From Amycolatopsis echigonensis (lineage in GTDB: Bacteria; Actinomycetota; Actinomycetes; Mycobacteriales; Pseudonocardiaceae), in the NCBI RefSeq assembly GCF_014174495.1, contig NZ_JACJHR010000047.1, forward strand, positions 1 to 64,000: 64,000 nt of DNA, given 5' to 3'. The notes below the pieces were generated by a model. The model was not told the origin of the DNA. It was given only the letters and a program-made list of their open reading frames with translations, and ran no database searches. Both the position numbers and the translations under genes were made by a program. Every line of letters starts with the position of its first letter. Positions within the stretch are counted from its first letter, which is position 1. Positions 45,409 to 53,262 of the stretch are shown here, piece by piece.

Positions 45409-46293
45409 TTACGCGCGGGCGGGCACCAGTCCGAGCCGGGTGACGACCTCGCGCGTCGCCTTGGACCGGTTGAAGGTGTAGAAGTGCAGGTCGGGCACGC
45501 CTTCGGCGATCAGTTTCTCGCACAGTTCGGTGACCCAGTCGAGGCCGGCCGCGCGGAACGCCTTGGGGTCGTCCGACAGCGGTTCGAGCCGGTCGAGCAG
45601 CCGTTGCGAGGCCGGGGCTCCGGAGAGCTTGATCGTCGTGTGCAGCGTGCGCAGCGTGGTCAGCGGCATGATGCCGGGCAGCACGAGCGCGTCGCAGCCC
45701 GCGGCGGCGACCCGGTCGCGCAGCCGCAGGAAGTCCTCGGCCTCGAAGAACAGCTGCGCGATCGCGAAATCGGCTCCCGCGCGGAACTTGCGGACCAGGT
45801 GCTTCGTGTCCGATTCCAGGTCCGGCGAACGCGGATGGCCGTACGGGAACGCCGAGACGCCGACGCAGAAGTCGCCGAGCGAGCGGACCAGCTCGACCAG
45901 TTCCTCGGCGTAGGTGAGGCCCTCGGGGTGCGGCACCCAGTCGCCGTAGACGTCGCCGGGCGGGTCGCCGCGCAGCGCGAGGATGTTGCGGACGCCGACC
46001 GCCGCGTACCAGCCGATCACGTTCCGCAGTTCGGACACCGAATGGTCGACCGCCGTCAGGTGGGCCATCGGGCAGAGCGTGGTTTCGGTGGCGACGCGGG
46101 CGATGCTGCGGATGGTGCCGTCGCGGCTCGAACCGCCCGCGCCGTAGGTGATCGACATGTACGCCGGGTCCAGCGGTTCCAGCTCGCGGATGGCCTTCCA
46201 CAGGACGGCCTCGTCGGCTTCGTCGCGGGGCGGGAAGAACTCGACGGAGAACGCGGGCCCGTCCCCCCGCAGCCTTTCGATCACCGACGTCAT
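45409..46293 (-). CDS. metF: methylenetetrahydrofolate reductase
   Basis: Reduces 5,10-methylene-THF to 5-methyl-THF for methionine synthesis. A 294-residue TIM-barrel protein with FSVEFFPPRDEADE, the catalytic Glu in that motif, SITYGAGGSSRDGT, ILALRGDPPGD and FAIAQLFFEAEDF. ATG at 46293. It lies divergent from the MerB-like gene. In mycobacteria an MTHFR-family gene (Rv2172c) sits next to idsA2, as here. Confidence 0.95.
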   Translation of the reverse strand: MTSVIERLRGDGPAFSVEFFPPRDEADEAVLWKAIRELEPLDPAYMSITYGAGGSSRDGTIRSIARVATETTLCPMAHLTAVDHSVSELRNVIGWYAAVGVRNILALRGDPPGDVYGDWVPHPEGLTYAEELVELVRSLGDFCVGVSAFPYGHPRSPDLESDTKHLVRKFRAGADFAIAQLFFEAEDFLRLRDRVAAAGCDALVLPGIMPLTTLRTLHTTIKLSGAPASQRLLDRLEPLSDDPKAFRAAGLDWVTELCEKLIAEGVPDLHFYTFNRSKATREVVTRLGLVPARA

Positions 46294-46395
46294 GGAGTGA
46301 AATGGTAGTGGCTCGCCGCGACCCGCGGCAGAGCTGCGGGGTGGGCTTGGCCACGCGTACCGTCAGGCATCGAACCCTCCCGGGGAGGCGAGCCG

Positions 46396-47040
46396 ATGAG
46401 CAGTGAAGACGATCTGGCCTGGGACGAAGACGTGCGCGTGGCCGTCTACCGCGCCTTCTCCACCCGCGGCCGCCCGCCTACCGCGCCCGAGCTGGCCGAC
46501 GCCGCGCACGGGTCGCTCGCGGTGGCGAAACAGGCGCTGCACCGGATGGCCGACCCGAGATGGCTGTGGCTCGACGAATGCGAGCACGTGGCGCTGGCCG
46601 CGCCGTTCGCGGCGGTCCCGCTCGGGTTCGCGGTGATGGGCGAGCACACCATGTGGTGGGGCGGGTGCGCCTGGGATTCGTTCGCGATCCCGCACCTCGT
46701 CTCCGGCGAGCCGGAGGTGCTGGTGGCGACGCGTTGTCCCGGCTGCGGCGAGCCGTCCGCGCTGGTCGTGCGGCGCGACCGGCCGCCGACCGGCGCGCAG
46801 GTGGCGTACTTCCCGGTCCCGCCCGACCAGCTGGCGGGAGACCGCGGAAAGCAGCGGCTCTACTGCGACGAGTCCTGTGTGGACAGTCCGGGCGAGCTGC
46901 TCGGGCTCGACGCGCTGTGGCATCTCGCGAAGGACTGGTACACCGGCTGCCTCGAACCCGGTTACCGGCCGCGCGGACCGGCCGAGGCGGCGGAATACTT
47001 CGCGGCGAGCGCGCGTCCGGACGCGTTCCGGAGCGCCTGA
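46396..47040 (+). CDS. MerB-like (alkylmercury lyase family) protein
   Basis: A 214-residue protein of the organomercurial-lyase family. An N-terminal winged-helix-like segment (residues about 12-60) precedes the lyase-like domain. C91-A-W-D94 aligns with the C96/D99 pair of E. coli MerB, and C157/C161 (LYCDESC) fall where C159 is expected. An extra CPGC pair (114-117) is unusual. There is no merA, merR or merT nearby, so another role is possible. ATG start after GGGAGG about 9 nt upstream; 71 nt before the prenyl synthase gene. Confidence 0.8.
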   Translation: MSSEDDLAWDEDVRVAVYRAFSTRGRPPTAPELADAAHGSLAVAKQALHRMADPRWLWLDECEHVALAAPFAAVPLGFAVMGEHTMWWGGCAWDSFAIPHLVSGEPEVLVATRCPGCGEPSALVVRRDRPPTGAQVAYFPVPPDQLAGDRGKQRLYCDESCVDSPGELLGLDALWHLAKDWYTGCLEPGYRPRGPAEAAEYFAASARPDAFRSA

Positions 47041-47111
47041 CCGCGTCTGGTGCGCCACATCCGGGGGCGCCCGGCGTGACCCCGGCCGCCCGCGTCCCGG
47101 AGGATGAAGGC

Positions 47112-48203
47112 ATGGACGCGCCCGGATTCGACGCCGACCTCCCCGCGCACGTGGAGCGTGCGCTGGCCGATTTCCTCGGCCGGGCGGGGAGCGAGATCCT
47201 GCGCACCGAACCGAGCGTCGCGGCCGGGATCGAGGCGCTGTCGGGTTTCGTGCTGGGCGGCGGCAAGCGGATCCGGCCGACCTTCGCCTGGTGGGGCTGG
47301 CGCGGCGCGGGCGGCGCGGCATCCGGCCCGCTCGCCGAGGGCGCGCTGCAGGCGGTGGCGAGCCTCGAGCTGATCCAGGCGTGCGCGCTCATCCACGACG
47401 ACCTCATCGACTCCTCCGACTCGCGCCGCGGCAGGCCGACCGTGCACGTGGCCGCCGAGAAACTGCACGCCGACCGCGGCTGGCTCGGTTCGCCGTCGGT
47501 GTTCGGGCTGGCCAGCGCGGTGCTGGTGGGCGACCTGGCGCTGGCCTGGGCCGACGACATGTTCGCCGAGGCCCGGCTGCCCCCGGCGACGATCGCGGCG
47601 GCCCGCCCGGCCTGGCGCGCGATGCGCACCGAGGTGCTCGCCGGGCAGTACCTCGACGTCCGCACGCAGGCCGTGGGCGACGCTTCGCCCGAGGCCGCGT
47701 TGCGGATCGACCGGCTCAAGACCGCCGCGTACACGGTCCAGCGGCCGCTGCACCTCGGAGCCTCGCTCGCCGGGGCGGACGACCGGCTGATCGCCACCCT
47801 GCTGGAGTTCGGCGGCGACGTCGGCGTGGCGTTCCAGCTGCGCGACGACCTGCTCGGCGTGTTCGGCGACCCGTCGGTGACCGGCAAGCCCGCCGGCGAC
47901 GACCTGCGCGAGGGCAAGCGCACCCTGCTCGTGGCGCTCGGCCTGCAGCTCGCCGCCGAGCGAGGCGACCACGCCGCGGCCAAGGTGATCGCGGACGCGA
48001 TCGGGGCCGCCGATCTGGCCGGCGCCACGGTGGATCGCGTGCGCGAGGCGCTGACGTCGGTCGGCGCGGTCGCCGCGGTGGAGCGCCGGATCGACGAGCT
48101 GACCGCCTCCGCGAACGCCGCGCTCGACCGCGCGCATCTGGCCGAGCCCGCTCCGTCGGCGCTCGCCGAGCTGATCCGTCTGGCTACCCAGCGGAAGTTC
48201 TGA
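47112..48203 (+). CDS. idsA: polyprenyl diphosphate synthase (IdsA/CrtE type)
   Basis: Makes the C20 (GGPP) precursor that CrtB joins to phytoene. The 363-residue protein has the first aspartate-rich motif HDDLID (D96, D97, D100) with RRGRPT after it. The second, FQLRDDLLGVFGD, starts at residue 241, followed by the GDDLREGKRT loop. Chain length is inferred from the neighbours. ATG at 47112 with GGAGG upstream. Its stop shares one base with the crtI start (TGATG). Confidence 0.93.
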   Translation: MDAPGFDADLPAHVERALADFLGRAGSEILRTEPSVAAGIEALSGFVLGGGKRIRPTFAWWGWRGAGGAASGPLAEGALQAVASLELIQACALIHDDLIDSSDSRRGRPTVHVAAEKLHADRGWLGSPSVFGLASAVLVGDLALAWADDMFAEARLPPATIAAARPAWRAMRTEVLAGQYLDVRTQAVGDASPEAALRIDRLKTAAYTVQRPLHLGASLAGADDRLIATLLEFGGDVGVAFQLRDDLLGVFGDPSVTGKPAGDDLREGKRTLLVALGLQLAAERGDHAAAKVIADAIGAADLAGATVDRVREALTSVGAVAAVERRIDELTASANAALDRAHLAEPAPSALAELIRLATQRKF

Positions 48204-49678
48204 TGCGGACGGTGAACGGGCGCGCCGACCACGTGGTGGTCGTCGGCGCGGGCCTGGCCGGGCTGTCGGCGACGCTGCACCTGCTCGGCGCGGGACGGCG
48301 GGTGACGCTGCTGGAACAGCAGAAGATGCCCGGCGGACGAGCCGGCCAGCAGGATTTCGGCGCCAACGCGGTCGACACCGGGGCCAGCGTGCTGACCATG
48401 CCGGAACTGGTGGACGAAGCCCTGCACGCGGTCGGCGAATCGCTGGCCGGAACCGTGCCGCTGACCAGGCTCGATCCGGCGTACCGGGCTCGTTTCGCCG
48501 ACGGCAGCACGCTCGCCGTGCACACCGACGGCGACGCGATGGAAGCCGAGATCCGGTCGTTCGCCGGTCCGGCCGAGGCGGACGGTTACCGGCGGCTGCG
48601 GCGGTGGCTCACCGACCTGTACGCGGCGCAGAAGGACCATTTCATCGGCGCGAACTTCGATTCGCCGCTCGATCTCGTCCGCCCGGAACTGGTGAAGCTC
48701 GCCGCGTTGGGCGGCTTCGGCCGGTTAGGGCCGCGCGTCTCCAGCTTCTTGCGCGACGAGCGCGTACGTCGGCTCTTCTCGTTCCAGGCGTTGTACGCAG
48801 GTCTTGACCCCACGCGTGCGCTCGGCGCGTACGGCGTCATCGCGTACATGGACACCGTCGGCGGCGTGTACTACCCGCGCGGCGGCATGGGCGCTATCGC
48901 TCGCGCGATGTCCGACGCTGCGTCGCGTGCTGGCGCGGAGCTGCGGTTCGGCACGGAAGCTGCGTGGCTTGAGCGAGTGTCGTCCCGCGTACGCGCTGTA
49001 CGGACGCGCTCGGGCGAGCGTATTGAGTGTGACGCCGTGGTGCTCGCGACAGAGCTTTCGGCGGCGTACCGGCTGATCGGCGCGCGTCCGCGGCGTGTGC
49101 TGCCGTTGAAGTACTCGCCGTCGGCCTTCGTGCTGCACGGGCACGCGGGCCGTTCGTGGCCGGAGCTGGACCACCACACGATCTTTTTCGGCCAGGCGTG
49201 GGAACGCACCTTCGCCGAGATCGTCCGCGAGGGCAAGCTGATGAGCGATCCGTCGTTGCTGGTCACGCGCCCGACCGCGACGGAGCCGTCGCTCGCCGGC
49301 GACGGAGGCGAGATCGTCTCCGTGCTCGCTCCGGCCCCGAATCTGAACACCGGCCCGATCGACTGGGCGCGCGTCGGTCCGGCTTATCGCGAAGAACTGG
49401 TGCGTACGCTGGAATCGCGTGGCCTCAGCGGGTTCCGCGAAGAGTACATTGTGGACGAACAGCTGACTCCGGCGGACTGGACGGCACGCGGATTGGCCGC
49501 CGGGACGCCGTTCTCGCTCGCGCACACCTTCTCACAGACCGGCCCGTTCCGGCCCGCGAACCTGGTGCGGGCGGCGGAAAACGTGGTGCTCGCCGGATGC
49601 GGGACGACGCCGGGCGTCGGCATCCCGCCGGTGCTGATCTCCGGACGCCTCGCCGCGGAAAGGATCACCGGCCGGTGA
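48203..49678 (+). CDS. crtI: phytoene desaturase
   Basis: Desaturates phytoene to coloured carotenes at the membrane with FAD. 491 residues; the N-terminal FAD-binding motif VVVVGAGLAGLSATLHL has glycines 15, 17 and 20, followed by E38. The conserved C-terminal LAGCGTTPGVGIPPVLISG binds the flavin. The number of desaturation steps cannot be read from sequence. Coupled to idsA (TGATG) and to crtB (GTGA). Confidence 0.94.
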   Translation: MRTVNGRADHVVVVGAGLAGLSATLHLLGAGRRVTLLEQQKMPGGRAGQQDFGANAVDTGASVLTMPELVDEALHAVGESLAGTVPLTRLDPAYRARFADGSTLAVHTDGDAMEAEIRSFAGPAEADGYRRLRRWLTDLYAAQKDHFIGANFDSPLDLVRPELVKLAALGGFGRLGPRVSSFLRDERVRRLFSFQALYAGLDPTRALGAYGVIAYMDTVGGVYYPRGGMGAIARAMSDAASRAGAELRFGTEAAWLERVSSRVRAVRTRSGERIECDAVVLATELSAAYRLIGARPRRVLPLKYSPSAFVLHGHAGRSWPELDHHTIFFGQAWERTFAEIVREGKLMSDPSLLVTRPTATEPSLAGDGGEIVSVLAPAPNLNTGPIDWARVGPAYREELVRTLESRGLSGFREEYIVDEQLTPADWTARGLAAGTPFSLAHTFSQTGPFRPANLVRAAENVVLAGCGTTPGVGIPPVLISGRLAAERITGR

Positions 49679-50601
49679 ACGAACTCGACGCGGCCGGCAT
49701 CGCCGAGCCCGCGCTGCGCGCCGCGTACACGGAGTGCCGCCGCATCAACGCCCACCACGGCCGCACGTTTTTCCTCGCCACCCGGCTGCTTCCGGCGCGG
49801 GCGAGACCGGCCGCGCACGCGCTGTACGGCTTCGCGCGGATGGCCGACGAGCTGGTCGACAACCCCGAGCCCGGCACCGATCCGGCGGTCGCGCTGGACA
49901 AGGTCGCCGGGCTCGTCGACGAGGTTTACGACGGCGGCGTCCCGGCCGATCCGGTGCTGGCCGCGCTCGCGGACACGGTGCGCCGCTACGACATCCGCCG
50001 CGATCTCGTGGACGCGTTCCTGCATTCCATGCGGATGGACCTGACCGTTGCGGAGTACGCGACTTACGCCGACCTCGGCGAGTACATCTACGGTTCGGCG
50101 TGCGTGATCGGGCTGCAGATGCTGCCGGTGTTCGGGACCGTCGTGCCTCGGGAGGAAGCTTCGCCGAGCGCGGCGGCATTGGGAGAAGCGTTCCAGCTGA
50201 CTAATTTCCTGCGCGATGTCGGCGAGGACCTCGACCGCGGGCGGTTGTATCTGCCGACGGAGGAACTGGCGGCGTTCGGGGTGGACCGGGCGGTGTTGCT
50301 GGACGCGCGGCGGAACGACCGTCCGGACCCGCGGGTACGGGCGGCGCTTGCGGTAGCGGTTTCGCGGACGCGCGCCGTATATCGGCGGGCGGAGGCAGGG
50401 ATTCCGTTGCTGCGGCCCGAATCTCGGCCGTGCGTGCGGACGGCGATCACGTTGTACGAGGGTATTCTGGACGAGATCGAGGCAATGGATTACGCCGTGC
50501 TCAACCGGCGCGCGGTCGTGGGCAACGGGCGACGGATCGCGGTCGCGTTGCCCGCGCTGGCGCGGCGTGCGCTCACGCCCAGGTCGGCACGCCCTCGCTG
50601 A
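49675..50601 (+). CDS. crtB: phytoene synthase
   Basis: Condenses two GGPP to phytoene. The 308-residue protein has the first aspartate-rich motif ADELVDN at residues 57-63 and the second DVGEDLDRGRLYLP from D181, with Y51/F53 of LYGFAR conserved. GTG start in the crtI stop. No lycopene cyclase, ketolase or glycosyltransferase gene is in the window, so the end product may be lycopene-like or finished elsewhere. The last 29 nt overlap the convergent PPOX gene. Confidence 0.94.
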   Translation: MNELDAAGIAEPALRAAYTECRRINAHHGRTFFLATRLLPARARPAAHALYGFARMADELVDNPEPGTDPAVALDKVAGLVDEVYDGGVPADPVLAALADTVRRYDIRRDLVDAFLHSMRMDLTVAEYATYADLGEYIYGSACVIGLQMLPVFGTVVPREEASPSAAALGEAFQLTNFLRDVGEDLDRGRLYLPTEELAAFGVDRAVLLDARRNDRPDPRVRAALAVAVSRTRAVYRRAEAGIPLLRPESRPCVRTAITLYEGILDEIEAMDYAVLNRRAVVGNGRRIAVALPALARRALTPRSARPR

Positions 50602-51001
50602 CTCGGGCTGATTCGACGCTGGCGTCGTACGAGCGCAGCCAATCCGGGACCAGGCGGATGAGAGCAAAAGCCTCGTCCAGGGCGCGACAGCCCGGGAACT
50701 GCTCCAGGTAGACCTGGCCAGCCTCGCGACGGGCAGCGCCGGATTCGATGACTGCCGCGCCTTCGGCCTGGACCGAAATCGCGCCGGTGCAGCCGATGAC
50801 CACGGCGGTGCGCGGGTTGGCGCGGAGGTTGGCCACCTTGCGTGTGGTGAGCTGGGCGTTGAACAGCAGCGATCCGTCCGGGGTGACGGCGAAGCTGACC
50901 AAAGCCGCCTCGGGATGGCCGTTCGGGGCGGCCGTGGCGACGACGCCCAGCGGATTGGCCCGGACGAAGCTCGTGAAGCCCGCCAGGGAAAGGATCTCCA
51001 T
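50573..51001 (-). CDS. pyridoxamine 5'-phosphate oxidase-like (PPOX) protein
   Basis: A 142-residue split-barrel flavin-binding protein. Features are NPLGVVATAAPNGHPEAALVSF, the strand SLLFNAQLTTRKVANLRANPRTAVVIG, and an EGAAVIE strand. These usually bind FMN or F420 and reduce or bind small molecules; substrate unknown. ATG at 51001. It lies 5 nt after the CGNR gene on the same strand, so they are probably cotranscribed. Confidence 0.88.
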   Translation of the reverse strand: MEILSLAGFTSFVRANPLGVVATAAPNGHPEAALVSFAVTPDGSLLFNAQLTTRKVANLRANPRTAVVIGCTGAISVQAEGAAVIESGAARREAGQVYLEQFPGCRALDEAFALIRLVPDWLRSYDASVESARVSEGVPTWA

Positions 51002-51006
51002 GGCGA

Positions 51007-51555
51007 TCAGGTTAGCCGGGCACGGTGGGCGGCGACGCGTTCCCTTGTGGCGCACCGGGAAGAACAGTAGCGGCGCGGACTTCCCCCGCCGAGGTGAGCG
51101 AAGGGCTTCCCGCACGACGGCGACGCGCACAAACCGCCGGGAACGCTCTGGCGGTCGGCCAGCAGGGTGGCCAAAGCCAGCGCGGAGGAAGTGATCAGCC
51201 AGGCTCCCCACGGGCCGTCGTCGGCGGAGTCGACGTGCAGGTGCCAGCCGAAGTTGTCGTCGTGCGCGGTCAGGCGCGGGGGCGCGGCGTAAGTCGAGAA
51301 CAGCGCGTTCAACACCTCGGCGGCCGAAGCGACGTCCGGCGCGGCGAAGACCTCCCGCAGTTCCAGCGCGGCGGCGCGCAGCTCAGCCACTTCTCGCGCG
51401 GAGAGCTGGACCTGTGGTTCACCGTGCTCGACCAGCACTGCGGCTACCGAATCCGGTGAAGGATCCGCTACCAGCAGCACATCGAGCAGCGCTACGGCAC
51501 GACGGACGGCCTCCCGGGCGGAGCGGCCCGCGAAATCCGGCTGCGTTCCAGGCAT
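51007..51555 (-). CDS. CGNR zinc-finger transcriptional regulator
   Basis: A 182-residue member of the ABATE/CGNR family. The C-terminal zinc finger is GLCASPSCGKPF followed by RRYCSSRCATRERVAAHR, with the CGNR box here reading CATR. The N-terminal part is the helical putative ligand-binding ABATE domain. The ATG at 51555 is preferred; an in-frame ATG at 51570 adds five residues inside the operator dyad. Divergent from the MFS gene, with a 31-bp dyad across both starts, so it likely controls the exporter and itself. Confidence 0.88.
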   Translation of the reverse strand: MPGTQPDFAGRSAREAVRRAVALLDVLLVADPSPDSVAAVLVEHGEPQVQLSAREVAELRAAALELREVFAAPDVASAAEVLNALFSTYAAPPRLTAHDDNFGWHLHVDSADDGPWGAWLITSSALALATLLADRQSVPGGLCASPSCGKPFAHLGGGSPRRYCSSRCATRERVAAHRARLT

Positions 51556-51562
51556 GAACCAC

Positions 51563-51593
51563 TGTAACATCTTGTCAGTGACAAGCCGTTACA
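51563..51593. promoter_or_regulatory. 31-bp nested dyad, putative CGNR operator
   Basis: The outer arms TGTAAC (51563-51568) and GTTACA (51588-51593) and the inner arms CTTGTCA (51571-51577) and TGACAAG (51579-51585) share one centre, base 51578. That base is the first of the MFS GTG start. TAACAT at 51565-51570 is placed as a -10 element for a leaderless MFS mRNA. TACAGT on the minus strand (51566-51561) could serve the CGNR gene. Binding by the CGNR protein is inferred from position. Confidence 0.7.
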
Positions 51594-52729
51594 GGTTCGC
51601 GGCGTATCTCACCGGCGCGACCGCCGCGCGCACTGGTGACGAGTTGTCCGGTCCGGCGGTGTTGCTGCTGGGCGTGGGTGCGTCGGGGGCGGTCGCCGGA
51701 TCGACGTTGCTGGCCGGGCTCACGATCGCGGCCGCGGCGGGCGGGCCGCTGCTGGGCGCGATTCTGGACCGGTCGCGTAAGCCGGGCCGAGTCCTCGCGA
51801 TCGGGCTGATCGGATACGCGGCGGGGCTGGCCGCGATCACCGCGCTCTTCGGAGCAGCGCCGTTCGAGCTGGTGGTCGGGATTGCCGTGGCGACCGGGTT
51901 GCTGGCACCGGCGATCGGGGGCGGATGGACGGCGCAGGTGCCCGCGCTCGTCCCGGCGGAGACGCTCGGCAGGGCGAGCACGCTTGACGCGATGACGTTC
52001 ACCGCGGCGGCGCTCGTCGGGCCCGGGTTGGCGGGAGTACTCGCCACGACAGCGGGGGCACCGGCCGCGATGGTCGTCGCCGGGGCGTTGGCGTTGATCG
52101 CGGTGCCGTTCGCTTGGCGGCTTCCCGGCAACGGAGAACGGCAGCGGCCGCGATTCTTCGAAGCGGCGGCAGTTCTCGTGCGCAATCCCGCGTTGCGGCA
52201 GTCGACCGCGACCTCGACGTTGTCGTGCGTCGGGATCGGAATGGCGTTCGTCTGCTATCCGTTGATCGGCGCGCAGCGGCTCGGCAACGCGGGATACGGG
52301 ACGTTGCTGCTTGTCGGGTTGTCGGTCGCGTCGCTGCTGGCGAACACTGTCCTCTCCCGACGGTCGTACTCGCCGGACCGTGCCGTGCAATTGAGCGCGG
52401 TCGCCATCGGAATCGGACTTGCCTGGGCGGCGGTGGCACCGAATGCGGTCCTGCTAGTCGCCGCAGTCGCGCTCACCGGGATTGGCGAAGGGCCGCAACT
52501 GGCGGCATTGTTCTCGGTTCGGCATCGGGAAGCGCCGCCGGAAATGCGCGCGCAGGTGTTCACCACCGCGGCCAGCATCAAGATCGCCGGGATAGCGCTC
52601 GGGAACGCGGTAGCTGGACCGTTGGCCGCCTGCTCCCCTGCCGCCGGATTGGCCGCGGCGGCAGGGATGCAGGTGGTCGCGGCGATCGCGCATCCGTTGT
52701 GGACGGGCAGAAAGCAGCTAGTCCGTTAG
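51578..52729 (+). CDS. MFS transporter, probable drug exporter
   Basis: A 383-residue membrane protein of about eleven to twelve helices. It has a short cytoplasmic head (SRYRFAAYLTGATAARTGDELS), a GPLLGAILDRSRKPGRVL loop matching the MFS motif A region (D-R-x-x-x-x), and later ALTGIGEGPQLAALFSVRHREAPPEMRAQVFT. Substrate unknown. The GTG at 51578 lies at the exact centre of the dyad; it has no ribosome site, so the mRNA is probably leaderless. Confidence 0.87.
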   Translation: MTSRYRFAAYLTGATAARTGDELSGPAVLLLGVGASGAVAGSTLLAGLTIAAAAGGPLLGAILDRSRKPGRVLAIGLIGYAAGLAAITALFGAAPFELVVGIAVATGLLAPAIGGGWTAQVPALVPAETLGRASTLDAMTFTAAALVGPGLAGVLATTAGAPAAMVVAGALALIAVPFAWRLPGNGERQRPRFFEAAAVLVRNPALRQSTATSTLSCVGIGMAFVCYPLIGAQRLGNAGYGTLLLVGLSVASLLANTVLSRRSYSPDRAVQLSAVAIGIGLAWAAVAPNAVLLVAAVALTGIGEGPQLAALFSVRHREAPPEMRAQVFTTAASIKIAGIALGNAVAGPLAACSPAAGLAAAAGMQVVAAIAHPLWTGRKQLVR

Positions 52730-52801
52730 GAGTTCATGGTGCCGGCCAGCGCGACGACTCCGGCCGCGGTTTTGTCGATATACCGTCAGGTCCCGCTTAG
52801 G

Positions 52802-53179
52802 CTAGAACGCCATCGCCTGCGCGCGCCGCTTCACCTCGGTGCCGTGGCTGGTGCGCAGCGCGTTGATCGGCGTGCTGCCGGGGAGCGTGTCGTCGGCGGT
52901 GAAGAGCCAGCGCAGCATCTCGGTCCGGCTGAACCCGGAGTCGGCGAGCACGGTGATGGTGCCGGCCAGCCCCTTGACGATGCCGTCCTTCACGAAGAAA
53001 TCTCCGGGCACGCAGAGTTCGCCGTCGCGCCGGACGGCGATCAGCTCGCCGTCCCGCAGCATCTGGCGCACCTTGTTGGCCGAGACGCCCAATGCGGCCG
53101 CCACCTCCGGCAACGGCTTGACCGCGACCGCGGCGTCGAGGATGTCGTCGGCGACAGGAATCCCACTCACACGTGACAC
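52802..53179 (-). CDS. Rv2175c-type DNA-binding protein
   Basis: A 125-residue protein with an N-terminal winged-helix-like domain (PLPEVAAALGVSANKVRQMLRDGELIAVRRDGE) and a C-terminal helical part ending EVKRRAQAMAF. It matches the mycobacterial Rv2175c family, a DNA-binding protein phosphorylated by the neighbouring kinase PknL. The GTG at 53179 is chosen; a GTG at 53170 is also possible. Divergent from the kinase gene with 83 nt between. Confidence 0.87.
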   Translation of the reverse strand: MSRVSGIPVADDILDAAVAVKPLPEVAAALGVSANKVRQMLRDGELIAVRRDGELCVPGDFFVKDGIVKGLAGTITVLADSGFSRTEMLRWLFTADDTLPGSTPINALRTSHGTEVKRRAQAMAF

Positions 53180-53262
53180 TGTGCCACATTCCGCCGTCCG
53201 GCCCACTGGTACGCACGGGTGACCCGCCCCGGCACGCGCGCCCTTCCGTACGATTGCCCACC

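Noticed and set aside
46396..47040. Mercury-resistance operon
   Set aside because: Only a MerB-like gene is present; no merA, merR, merT or merP on either side.
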